DNA of 34,752 nt, taken from the NCBI RefSeq assembly GCF_937996225.1, contig NZ_CALKTC010000042.1, positions 1 to 34,752 of the forward strand, in the 5' to 3' direction. Within the stretch, counting starts at the first letter, position 1, and each line of letters begins with the position of its first letter. Source of the DNA: an uncultured Campylobacter sp. Lineage in GTDB: Bacteria > Campylobacterota > Campylobacteria > Campylobacterales > Campylobacteraceae. Positions 7,309 to 15,140 of the stretch are shown one piece after another. A model generated the notes under the pieces. The model made no database searches. It worked only from the letters and a program-made list of their open reading frames with translations, and was not told the origin of the DNA. Made by a program: the position numbers and the translations under genes.

Positions 7309-8814
7309 TCAGCCTTGCGCATTTTTTAAAATTTGCAAAATTTCGCTTATCTTTTGTGGATCTTTAATGCCTCGTGTATCCTCCACCCGGCTATTTAGAT
7401 CGATAGCGTAAGGGCGCAGCGCGAGCGCTTCAAGGATATTTTGCGCACCGATGCCGCCTGCAAGAATAAAAGAGATCGCGCCGCCTTTGGAAGCAGTGCT
7501 ACACTTATCCGCACTATCATCCTTTGCGGCACCCAACTTGCCCACCTCACTGCCGTCATTCGTAATATTTGGCGCACCCGCCTCATAGTCGCTTGCGCCT
7601 TGATCATTGACGTCTTCGCTTGTGGGCCTTACACCACTCAGCCGAGCGGTAGCACACGCACTAAATTTGCACTCATCGTCATTCTTTGCGGCGCGACGAT
7701 CGGCGCTCGCTTCTTGTTTCGTATTGCTCGATCGAACAATATCATGTGTGCGCTCGCTCACTTCATTACTATTAGAGGCACAGCACACGTTGCTTACCAT
7801 CTGGAGCTTCAAATTTCCGTTTTCGTTATGCTCCGCGCAGGAATTGTTGCAGTCGCCGTTTTTGTCGCGCTTTAAATTCCCCTCGCTATATCCGCTACAG
7901 ATCGCGCTATGCTTAAGATAGCTCCTTGCGCCGTCTGAGCTTTGAGCGGTGCCCGCTACATAGCATTTTTTTTCGCCACTTACTGCATCATTTTGCGTAT
8001 CGCAGCGCCCGCTAGCCGAGTCGTATTTTGTGTCGTCTATGCTTTGAGTTGCGCTGCCCGCGCAGTTTTTTTCATCGCGCGCCGCGCTGTATTGTCCTTC
8101 GCAGCCAAGCCCTGCGTGTCGCAGCAGATCCCAGTCGAAGCTCATGCCGTTGCCGCCCAAACTCGCTCCTTTGGCGTCAAATAAGATCCGATCACAGCTC
8201 AAACCCTCAAGCGGCGGCATTTCGGCGCCAATGCTTAGCACCTGCCACGCCTCTATGCCTGCTGCGTTGAGACGTGCTTTGAAATCCGCGCTTATGCGTC
8301 CATAAATCTGAGCACAGTCCAGCTCGCAAAGGCTGCAAATTTTTAAAATTTGCTCCTCGTCTAAAGCTTCCGTATCTAAAATTTCAGAATTTAGATCTTT
8401 TACCGAGGTGGACACAGCGCAGTTTGCGTTTAAATTTACGCTCAAATCGTCGCGCTGCTTTTCGCAGAATTCCGCGGCTTCATAAAATTCTACGCTTCCG
8501 CTAGTACCCGCGTAAATTTTATCTTCACAAATTTTGCCACCGCCCTTGCTGCTGCAAATTTTATCGCCGCAGGCTTTGCCTCTAAAATTTTCGCACGCGG
8601 TGGCGCTGTGTTTTGCCGAGCTCAAAGCAAAGACCCCGACGCACTTTGCGCCGTTTTTATGCGCGATGCGTGCGATCTCGCGAGCCGTTTCTACGCTAAC
8701 TCGGCGTTTGGAGCTCGATACGAATATCACACCTAAAAAATTTACGTCTAGACCTGCCACAGCGCATGCTTCTTCAGATGTTTTGATACCGCAAATTTTA
8801 ATTAAAACACTCAT
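7309..8814 (-). CDS. trpF: Phosphoribosylanthranilate isomerase with two large loop insertions
   Basis: TrpF isomerises phosphoribosylanthranilate to CdRP, the third step from chorismate to tryptophan. The family is normally about 200 residues; this one is 501. The (beta/alpha)8 core is all present: KICGIK with catalytic C8, VGVF after strand 3, AQIYGR (usually QLHG), ILFDAKGASLGGNGMSFDW with the catalytic Asp, FILAGGIGAQN and IDLNSRVEDTRGIKD. Two low-complexity inserts interrupt it: about residues 63-155 after strand 3, and about 236-446 between FDWDLLRH and the AGGI strand. The second is Ser/Ala/Asp/Asn-rich with about a dozen cysteines. The AGG of its ribosome site overlaps the TAG stop of the restriction gene upstream. 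The core looks functional; the inserts look disordered. Confidence 0.9.
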   Translation of the reverse strand: MSVLIKICGIKTSEEACAVAGLDVNFLGVIFVSSSKRRVSVETAREIARIAHKNGAKCVGVFALSSAKHSATACENFRGKACGDKICSSKGGGKICEDKIYAGTSGSVEFYEAAEFCEKQRDDLSVNLNANCAVSTSVKDLNSEILDTEALDEEQILKICSLCELDCAQIYGRISADFKARLNAAGIEAWQVLSIGAEMPPLEGLSCDRILFDAKGASLGGNGMSFDWDLLRHAGLGCEGQYSAARDEKNCAGSATQSIDDTKYDSASGRCDTQNDAVSGEKKCYVAGTAQSSDGARSYLKHSAICSGYSEGNLKRDKNGDCNNSCAEHNENGNLKLQMVSNVCCASNSNEVSERTHDIVRSSNTKQEASADRRAAKNDDECKFSACATARLSGVRPTSEDVNDQGASDYEAGAPNITNDGSEVGKLGAAKDDSADKCSTASKGGAISFILAGGIGAQNILEALALRPYAIDLNSRVEDTRGIKDPQKISEILQILKNAQG

Positions 8815-8820
8815 TTTCGC

Positions 8821-9546
8821 CTAAAAAATATAATATCGCAAACTAGTCTCTGCGATCTCTTTCATTATTTCAAACATCTCGTTTGCACCCCACTCCTCTT
8901 TTCGAAAATACATACTTACGGGAGAAAATTTATTGTGCTCGCTGTTGCCGTCTAGTTTAAAAATATAAGTTTTGTTGAGGTAGTAAAATTCATTCATTGT
9001 GCTAAGTTTTGAAAATACGTTTTTTGTGCTAGCGTCATTTTCGTTAAAGTCGTCACCGCTACCAAAACATACGAAAGGCGTTATGTCTTCGTGGTTCATC
9101 ATAGCTCTTATGCCGATTAAATTTTTACCTAGGCGCTCTATTGCATTACCTCTAGCTTGTTTTTTTAACCCTTCTTTAGCGCGTTTATCATTTGTGCCTT
9201 GTCTTTTAACTTCTGCCGCTAGAAGGAGTTTTTGATATTTTGTGTCGCCTCGTTTTTTGAGTATCAAAAAGCCTCCATCAGGCATGATAGTATTGTCTTC
9301 CCATGTTGTATCAAACTGTTTTCTGATGCTACCGTTTTTTATATTTTCCATCATTCCTTTTAACGACAATCTTCCGCTAAATTCAAGGTAAAAACCGTTA
9401 AAATTTGGAATTTGACCAAATCTATTTTCTATATAATCAATAGTTTTTTGCATGGCCTGCGCTATGTTTTTATCGTCAAATTTGGACTCGGTATTTTTAG
9501 GTTTATGCTGATTTACATTTTTCCTTAGATCATCACTATTTGCCAC
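8821..9546 (-). CDS. EcoRI-family type II restriction endonuclease
   Basis: This 241-residue protein is recognisable as an EcoRI relative (EcoRI is 277). It has the PD-(D/E)xK core as MPDGG (D90) and AAEVKRQG (E112, K114), corresponding to EcoRI D91, E111 and K113. The block ARGNAIERLGKN (N134, E137, R138) matches the EcoRI recognition segment with N141, E144 and R145. Near the C-terminus MFEIMKEIAETSLRYY matches EcoRI MFEIMFDISTTSLR. Identical base-contact residues suggest GAATTC or a close variant as the target; this is inference. The start is GTG, one base after the methyltransferase stop, with AAGG upstream. The trpF start lies 6 bases beyond the stop. AT-rich composition relative to trpGD suggests horizontal arrival. 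Confidence 0.9.
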   Translation of the reverse strand: MANSDDLRKNVNQHKPKNTESKFDDKNIAQAMQKTIDYIENRFGQIPNFNGFYLEFSGRLSLKGMMENIKNGSIRKQFDTTWEDNTIMPDGGFLILKKRGDTKYQKLLLAAEVKRQGTNDKRAKEGLKKQARGNAIERLGKNLIGIRAMMNHEDITPFVCFGSGDDFNENDASTKNVFSKLSTMNEFYYLNKTYIFKLDGNSEHNKFSPVSMYFRKEEWGANEMFEIMKEIAETSLRYYIF

Positions 9547-9547
9547 T

Positions 9548-10669
9548 TTAAACCTTTTTTACGATATAGATGTATTCGGTTACGTAAAGCGCCCTGTTAT
9601 TTAAATTTCTGCTTGCGCGGTAAGTTGGATAGCGGATTTCGTGTTTTATGACTTTGCCGATTTTTGATAAATTTAAAAGAAACTCCGCCTCGCTGATAAA
9701 TCCTTCCGAATTAAAAGAGATGACTAAATATTTAGCCGGAAATTTAGATAATAAGGCAAAAAATTCATCTGCCGCTTTTGCCTTTTTATTAAAATTAGAG
9801 CGATTCCAGTCGTTTGGTATGCCCGATACCTCGCTTAAATTTTTAAGGTTCGGAGCTTTAAAATTTGCGATTAAATTTAGCATAAAATAGTTTGAGCCAT
9901 AAGGGTGCTGGTTATACGGTGGATCGAAGTAAGCGATATCCAAAGGGGATAAAATATCCGTTAGCCTTAAGGCATCTTGCTGATAAACTTCAAATTCGCT
10001 CGTAAAATTTGAAAAAATTGGTTTTTGAAGAGTAATTTTACCTAAAATTCTATTTAACGCATTTTCTCCGCTACCGCCGAATTTTCCTAGACCATCCTTG
10101 TCTTTGTAAAAGCCCTTAAATACACCACCTGTATTTGAATGGATGCTAGCCTCGCTGAGCAGAGGCGCTATAAAAAAATGCCTAAAATCTAGATCTATTT
10201 CTTCTATTGCTTTACGCAAACCACCGATTATTAGCGCATTTTCACGAGAATAAAATACTCTCTCGCCGTGTTTTATATTAGCGTCATCTTTTGGAGCGTA
10301 AAGTTCGCTTATAAAGCTCTCGCTGGGTTTAAATTTTTCTAAAATTTGCTTAAAACTTTTGTCGATTTGCTCTTTGAGTTCTGGCGTGAAATTTGAAAGA
10401 TAGCATGAGTTTATCACGCGCGAATAATCCTCTAAGTCGTTTGCAACAACGAGGCTCGAGTATGCTTTGGCTGCTCTTGCAACCACGCCTGAACCACTAA
10501 AAACGTCTACAAAACTTATCTTTTGTTTTTTTAGTTCGCTCTTTATCTCGCAAAGCACGTTTAAAATTTCGTTTAATATTGCGCGTTTATTACCCAAATA
10601 GCTAATTAGCTGTTCCTTTAAAAAGGCAGGATTTTCGGCAATTTCAATCTCTTTTATAGTATTCTTCAA
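9548..10669 (-). CDS. D12-class adenine-N6 DNA methyltransferase of the EcoRI-like system
   Basis: This 373-residue enzyme should protect the host by methylating adenine in the site cut by the adjacent endonuclease. It has D12-class (alpha-type) features in order: YLGNKR (24-29), the SAM-binding motif VDVFSGSGVVA (FSGSG 57-61), and the catalytic DPPYNQHPYGSN (DPPY 249-252). The start is TTG at 10669, overlapping the TGA stop of trpGD in TTGA, with GAGG about 9 bases upstream; no alternative Met lies near the N-terminus. This puts methylase translation under trpGD coupling, and the endonuclease follows by one base. Base composition is AT-richer than trpGD. Pairing of a D12-type methylase with an EcoRI-type nuclease is notable. 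Confidence 0.9.
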   Translation of the reverse strand: MKNTIKEIEIAENPAFLKEQLISYLGNKRAILNEILNVLCEIKSELKKQKISFVDVFSGSGVVARAAKAYSSLVVANDLEDYSRVINSCYLSNFTPELKEQIDKSFKQILEKFKPSESFISELYAPKDDANIKHGERVFYSRENALIIGGLRKAIEEIDLDFRHFFIAPLLSEASIHSNTGGVFKGFYKDKDGLGKFGGSGENALNRILGKITLQKPIFSNFTSEFEVYQQDALRLTDILSPLDIAYFDPPYNQHPYGSNYFMLNLIANFKAPNLKNLSEVSGIPNDWNRSNFNKKAKAADEFFALLSKFPAKYLVISFNSEGFISEAEFLLNLSKIGKVIKHEIRYPTYRASRNLNNRALYVTEYIYIVKKV

Positions 10670-12279
10670 GCTTTGCCTCGCGTATAGTCCTCAAAATATC
10701 GGTAAACCTTGCCCGATCTGATCGCCTCTAAAATGAGTGGCTTAGCCTCCGCAGGGCTTGACACGACATCGGCGCAGTATAGCGCGAACATCGCGTTTAG
10801 CACGACGATGTCAAATTTCGGCCCGCTAAGCTCGCCTTTTAAAATTTGCTTTAAAATCTCGGCGTTAGCCTCGCCGTCGCCGCCTTCTATATCGCCGTGA
10901 AATGCCCGAGTGAAGCCGAACTGCTCGGGATTTACGCGGTATTCTAAAATTTTGCCGTCCTTGACCTCGTGGATTAGCGTCTCGTCGCACAGGCTGATCT
11001 CGTCCATGCCATCCATGCCGTGCACCACCAGAGCGTGCTTGCGCCCCAAAATCATCAGCGTTTCGGCGATGAGCCCATTTACTTCCTCCAGATAATTTCC
11101 TACGATCTGATTGCTTAGGCTTAAATTCGGATTTAGAAGCGGTCCCATTATATTAAAGACGGTGCCGATTTTTAGGCGGTTGCGAACCTCTTTGACCTCG
11201 GCGGTGATCTTGTGAAAAAACGGCGCGTGAAAAAACGCCAGCCCGGTGCGATCTAGCAGCGCTCTGATCTGCGCCAGATCGCTAAGCAGCGACACGCCCA
11301 AAGCATCCAGCGCATCGGAGCTGCCCGATCTGCTGGTGATCGCGCGGTTGCCGTGCTTGGCGACGCGCACGCCGAAGCTCGCTGCGATAAAGGCCACGGT
11401 CGTGGAGATATTGATCGTCTTTAGCCTATCGCCGCCCGTACCTACGATGTCAAACATCGGGCTCGGATCGTCATAGGTGATCGAGTATTTTAAGATACTG
11501 CGCACGAGCGCCGTGAGGCTGCTTGGATAGAGCGATTTTTCGCTGATCAGCACGAGCAGCCCCGCAAGCTGCACGATATCGTAATCCTGCTCGTAAAGCG
11601 CCTTGCAAATGACCGCATAGTCGTCGCTATCTAGCGGGAAGCCCTTTTGTAGCTTCAACATAAACGGGGCGAAATTTACCACGAGTTTCTCCTTTAAAAT
11701 TATCTTTTTGCCGTAATTGATGAAATTTTCGATGATCTTTTTGCCGTATTGCGTAAAAAAGCTCTCGGGATGAAATTGAATGCCGAAAACAGGCTTACTT
11801 CGGTGCTTCATCGCCATGATCACGCTGTCATTTTCGCTCTTTGCTAAAATTTCAAACTCGCGCGGCAGCGTAGCTTCGTCCACATAAAGCGAGTGGTAGC
11901 GCATCACTTCAAATTTACGCGGCAGCCCGCTAAAAAGCACGCCATCATTGAAAATTTCGATCGTCGAGCTCTTGCCGTGTAGCGGCACCTCCAGCTGCTT
12001 TATCTCCGCACCTGCCGCATATCCGATCGCCTGATGTCCAAGGCACACGCCCAAAATCGGCACGTCCAGATCCGCGCGCAAAATATCCAGGCAGACGCCG
12101 CTGTCTTTTGGGTGATTTGGCCCGGGGCTTAGGATTATGTGCGAAGGGGCAAGCTCGTGCACCTGCTGCAGCGTTATCTCGTCGTTGCGGAAGTAGCGCA
12201 CCTCCTCCTCGCTTAGCTCCAAAATGTATTGATAAATATTAAAAACGAAGCTGTCGTAATTATCTATCATTAAAATCAA
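10666..12279 (-). CDS. trpGD: Anthranilate synthase glutamine amidotransferase / anthranilate phosphoribosyltransferase fusion
   Basis: This 537-residue bifunctional enzyme releases ammonia from glutamine for TrpE and then attaches phosphoribose to anthranilate. Residues 1-190 are a class I amidotransferase: SPGPNHP, nucleophile C79 in LGVCLGHQ, H170 and E172 in FGIQFHPES. Residues about 200-537 are TrpD: GTGGDRLKTINIST, KHGNRAITSRSGSSDALDALG, NIMGPLLNP, VHGMDGMDE. Such TrpG-TrpD fusions are usual in Campylobacter. The start is TTG at 12279: it gives the family N-terminus MILMIDNYDSF and lies 7 bases after AGGA, whereas the ATG three codons later would be 16 bases away. Its stop overlaps the methyltransferase start. 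No internal insertions, unlike TrpE and TrpF. Confidence 0.95.
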   Translation of the reverse strand: MILMIDNYDSFVFNIYQYILELSEEEVRYFRNDEITLQQVHELAPSHIILSPGPNHPKDSGVCLDILRADLDVPILGVCLGHQAIGYAAGAEIKQLEVPLHGKSSTIEIFNDGVLFSGLPRKFEVMRYHSLYVDEATLPREFEILAKSENDSVIMAMKHRSKPVFGIQFHPESFFTQYGKKIIENFINYGKKIILKEKLVVNFAPFMLKLQKGFPLDSDDYAVICKALYEQDYDIVQLAGLLVLISEKSLYPSSLTALVRSILKYSITYDDPSPMFDIVGTGGDRLKTINISTTVAFIAASFGVRVAKHGNRAITSRSGSSDALDALGVSLLSDLAQIRALLDRTGLAFFHAPFFHKITAEVKEVRNRLKIGTVFNIMGPLLNPNLSLSNQIVGNYLEEVNGLIAETLMILGRKHALVVHGMDGMDEISLCDETLIHEVKDGKILEYRVNPEQFGFTRAFHGDIEGGDGEANAEILKQILKGELSGPKFDIVVLNAMFALYCADVVSSPAEAKPLILEAIRSGKVYRYFEDYTRGKA

Positions 12280-12596
12280 AATTTTATCCTTTTTTAGGGC
12301 GTTTGCGCCTCTTTAAAATTCTAAATAGTTTAAATTTGACCGCTTTGCGGCGGCTAAATTTAGCGCCGTCTTAGCGCCGCTGCGGGTTAAATTTAAAATT
12401 TAGCCCGCGGCTGCGGCATTACTACATCAGCTGCGACGTTACGCTACTTTGCAGCCGATATGCATCTCGGCTTTGCAGCGCCGAATGAAGCTAGCCGTTA
12501 AATTTAACATCCTTACGCCGAAGCCGCTATTAAATTTAGCGGAATCGAACTCACACCGAAGCAAGCAGTGCACTCGGCTAGCTAAATTTAAAGCGT
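12280..12596. repeat. trpE-trpGD spacer made of AAATTT-centred palindromes
   Basis: The 317-base gap inside the trp operon has no convincing gene but several palindromes with a TAAATTTA core: GCTAAATTTAGC near 12353; a 27-base hairpin at 12382-12408 with arms GCGGGTTAAATTT and AAATTTAGCCCGC (one T/G wobble); GTTAAATTTAAC at 12498-12509; and CCGCTA / TAGCGG around TTAAATT at 12524-12542. A further TAAATTTA lies near 12580. No T-run follows any of them, so they look like REP-style hairpins or RNA-processing sites rather than terminators. The trpGD ribosome site is at about 12286-12292. Confidence 0.6.
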
Positions 12597-14282
12597 CTAA
12601 GCTTCCTCGCATAGCTCCTCGATCGCCTTGAGCGGGCTTTTGCGCTTTTTGCAGATCTCTGCGTATTCGCTCTTTGGCGAGCTGTCGTAAACGATACCTG
12701 CGCCCGCTCCGATAAATACGAGATTGTTTAGCCCTTCGCAGCCGAAATTCTCCGCGCTAAATTTGGCAGCTTCAAACCGCATCGCGCGGCTAAAGCTCGG
12801 CTCGCTTTCTAAATTTAGCGCCCCGCCGCCTGCGCGAGCTTTTAAATTTAATGTCGCGTCGCGTTTGCTTGCGCGAGCCGGTAAATTTTGCGCCTCGCCG
12901 CCGCCCTTTTGCGCTGCGAAATCGCAAAGCTCCGTCGCTTCGGACTTCTCCTCGCCACAAGCAGCGTTTAAATTTAAGTTGGAATTTCGCTTAAAATCCT
13001 CGTCCGAGCAGAAATTTTGCGCGTCGCGATTTACGAAGATCGCCGAGCGAATCAAGATCGCTTGCATCACGTCGCCGTTAAAGCGCCAAAATCCGATTCC
13101 GCCGCCGTAGATGCCGCGCTCGTAACGCTCCAGCTCGTTTATGATCTGCATTGCGCGAATCTTCGGGCTGCCGCTTAGCGTGCCCGCAGGAAAGATAGTA
13201 CCGAGCACCTCAAACGCGCTTACCCCGCGCGGCTTACTGCCGTAAACCTCGCTTACGATGTGCATCACGCTTTCGTAGCGCACGACGCGCATCGCGTTTT
13301 GCACCCGCACCGAGGCGGGCGCGGCGAATTTGCCGATGTCGTTGCGAGCTAGATCGATCAGCATCCGATGCTCCGCAAGTTCCTTTTCATCGCTTAAAAG
13401 CTCGCGCTCAAGCGCCGCGTCGGCCTCGGCATTCGCGCCTCTGCTGCGGGTGCCCGCGATGGGAGCGACGAAAATTTCGTCCTTTTTGATCTCCATAATG
13501 AGCTCGGGGCTGGAGCCAGCGACGCAGCCGTACGGCGTCGGGAAGTGAAACATATAGGGGCTCGGATTGTTCTTTTTGAGTCGCTCGTAAAACTCCAGGC
13601 TGCCCAGATTCGTACCGACTTCTAAAATTTCGCCCAGCACGACCTGAAACACGTCGCCGCTTTTTATCTTTTCTTTTGCAGCCTCGACCATCGCACTAAA
13701 ATGCGACTCCTCTGCGCCCAGATCGGTTAAAATTTTAAATTTAAGCTCTTTTTTCTTAGGCTCGGACTTCGCCGCGGCTTGCGATTTCGAGCCGCCCTTT
13801 ATAGCGGCGTCCGTTATTGCAGCACTCTGCGGCGCGCCTGCTGCTTCGGCGGAGCTTTGCTGCGAGGCTTGCGAACTAAGCTCGCGCAGGCTTTCGTAAA
13901 TTTGGGCGTCTTTGCCGTAAAAATCGTAAATTTTGCTGATTTTATCGTAGTGCAGGTAATTTGCGGCGTCAGCGTAAAAAAACGGCGGGAAGTCATACAG
14001 CGCCTGCTTTGGCGCGCCGATATTTTCAAACGCGCGCACGATGTCATAGCCCAAAACGCCGAAAAGTCCTGCAAAGCTCGCGTTTTTAAACTCGCTTGCG
14101 CCAGCTTTTGCGCTTTTTAGCTCATCAAATTTAAGCTTTAGCGCCTCAAAGCTCATCTTAAATCCGTCGAGATAATCGCAATCGATGCCGATGATGACCT
14201 GAGCGTCGTCCTCTGCGAGGTAGCTTTGCGGATGCGTCTTTAAAATTTCGCGGTAGTAAAACAGCGGCTCTTCTAAAAGCAT
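12597..14282 (-). CDS. trpE: Anthranilate synthase component I with low-complexity insertions
   Basis: TrpE makes anthranilate from chorismate with ammonia from TrpG. The chorismate-binding core is complete: SGDVFQVVLGE, PSPYMFHFPTPYGCVAGSSPE, PIAGTRSRG, HRMLIDLARNDIGKFA, FPAGTLSGSPKIRAM, YGGGIGFW, and GAGAGIVYDSSPKSEYAE. Two Ala/Ser/Lys-rich inserts stand out. One of about 45 residues (145-188 counted from the alternative start) lies between the N-terminal and chorismate domains; one of about 95 (429-527) sits in a hairpin before VFIGAGAGIV. I start it at the ATG at 14282, which has AAGGA close upstream. The in-frame ATG at 14309 has no ribosome site and lies inside the TATAAT box at 14308-14313, so it would not be transcribed. 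First gene of the operon. Confidence 0.93.
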   Translation of the reverse strand: MLLEEPLFYYREILKTHPQSYLAEDDAQVIIGIDCDYLDGFKMSFEALKLKFDELKSAKAGASEFKNASFAGLFGVLGYDIVRAFENIGAPKQALYDFPPFFYADAANYLHYDKISKIYDFYGKDAQIYESLRELSSQASQQSSAEAAGAPQSAAITDAAIKGGSKSQAAAKSEPKKKELKFKILTDLGAEESHFSAMVEAAKEKIKSGDVFQVVLGEILEVGTNLGSLEFYERLKKNNPSPYMFHFPTPYGCVAGSSPELIMEIKKDEIFVAPIAGTRSRGANAEADAALERELLSDEKELAEHRMLIDLARNDIGKFAAPASVRVQNAMRVVRYESVMHIVSEVYGSKPRGVSAFEVLGTIFPAGTLSGSPKIRAMQIINELERYERGIYGGGIGFWRFNGDVMQAILIRSAIFVNRDAQNFCSDEDFKRNSNLNLNAACGEEKSEATELCDFAAQKGGGEAQNLPARASKRDATLNLKARAGGGALNLESEPSFSRAMRFEAAKFSAENFGCEGLNNLVFIGAGAGIVYDSSPKSEYAEICKKRKSPLKAIEELCEEA

Positions 14283-14307
14283 TTTCGTCCTTGGAATTTT
14301 TAGCGCC

Positions 14308-14313
14308 ATTATA
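14308..14313 (-). promoter_or_regulatory. -10 box of the trpE operon promoter
   Basis: Minus-strand TATAAT preceded by GCAGCG and, further up, AAATTTAAGC. It predicts a transcript start near 14301 and a leader of about 20 bases before the ATG at 14282, too short for a classical trp leader-peptide attenuator. Confidence 0.55.
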
Positions 14314-14408
14314 CGCTGCTTAGCTTAAATTTGAGCGGGCGGCGCGAGCTAGAGCAGGCTTGAATACAAGCAAAATTTTAGTAAAATTAGCAAATTCAAG
14401 GAGAGCGT

Positions 14409-15140
14409 ATGAAAATTTTATTTTCTCCAAGCGAGATGAAAAGCGAGCAAAGCAGCAGCCCGCGCATTTGCGAGCGAAATTTCATCTTTGCAGATCTTTA
14501 CGAAAAGCGCCTGCAGATGCTGCGCACTTATGCGGATTTCGTGGATAAAGCAAGCGAGGCGGAGCTTTGCAAGCTTTTCGGGCTGAAAAAATGGGACGCC
14601 GCCCTGCGTGAAAATATCTTTGAAAAAGGCTGCGCGAAGGCACTTTTGCGCTACACGGGCACCGCGTATCGCGCCCTAGGCTACGCGTCGCTAAGCCCCG
14701 GCGCGCAGGAGTTTGCGGAGCGAAACACGATAATTTTTTCAAACCTTTTCGGCCCCGTGTTGGGCGGCGATGCGCTGCCGAACTACAAGCTCAAGCAGGG
14801 CGAAAAATTCGGCGGCATAGACGCGGCAAAATTTTATCGAGATAGCTTCTCCGCCGCGCTGGATCGGTATCTGGCGGATGAGTGCGTCGTGGATCTGCGC
14901 GCGGGATTTTACGAAAAATTTTATGAGATGAAGCGCGAATATCTGAGTTTTAGTTTCATCAAAGGCGGCAAGGTGCTGAGCCACTACGCCAAGGCTTGGC
15001 GCGGTAAGGTGTTGCGCGAAATAGCTCTTGCAGGCGCTTGCAGCGAGGCGGAGGTGCTTGCGCTGCGCTTGGGCGGCGCCTCCGTGCTAGAGATCAAACA
15101 GATCGGGCTAAAAAAGGAGATCGTGCTGGAAATTTCATAA
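14409..15140 (+). CDS. yaaA: YaaA-family peroxide-stress protein
   Basis: This 243-residue cytoplasmic protein belongs to the YaaA (DUF328) family, linked in E. coli to lowering free iron and protecting DNA during peroxide stress. Family features are seen in order: the start MKILFSPSEMK, LLRYTGTAYRALGY, IIFSNLFGPVLGGDALPNYKLK, a variable middle, and the C-terminal block SFIKGGKVLSHYAKAWRGK. AAGGAG lies 5 bases before the ATG and a TAAAAT -10 box is at 14382-14387. It is divergent from trpE with about 125 bases between the two starts. A long noncoding stretch follows. The peroxide role is taken from the family. Confidence 0.88.
   Translation: MKILFSPSEMKSEQSSSPRICERNFIFADLYEKRLQMLRTYADFVDKASEAELCKLFGLKKWDAALRENIFEKGCAKALLRYTGTAYRALGYASLSPGAQEFAERNTIIFSNLFGPVLGGDALPNYKLKQGEKFGGIDAAKFYRDSFSAALDRYLADECVVDLRAGFYEKFYEMKREYLSFSFIKGGKVLSHYAKAWRGKVLREIALAGACSEAEVLALRLGGASVLEIKQIGLKKEIVLEIS

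Noticed and set aside
7441..7875. 144-codon plus-strand open frame antisense to trpF
   Set aside because: It lies opposite the low-complexity insert of TrpF; open antisense frames are expected from that composition. No ribosome site or family resemblance.
14290..14408. Tryptophan leader-peptide attenuator before trpE
   Set aside because: The -10 box at 14308-14313 leaves a leader of only about 20 bases, without Trp codons or alternative hairpins.
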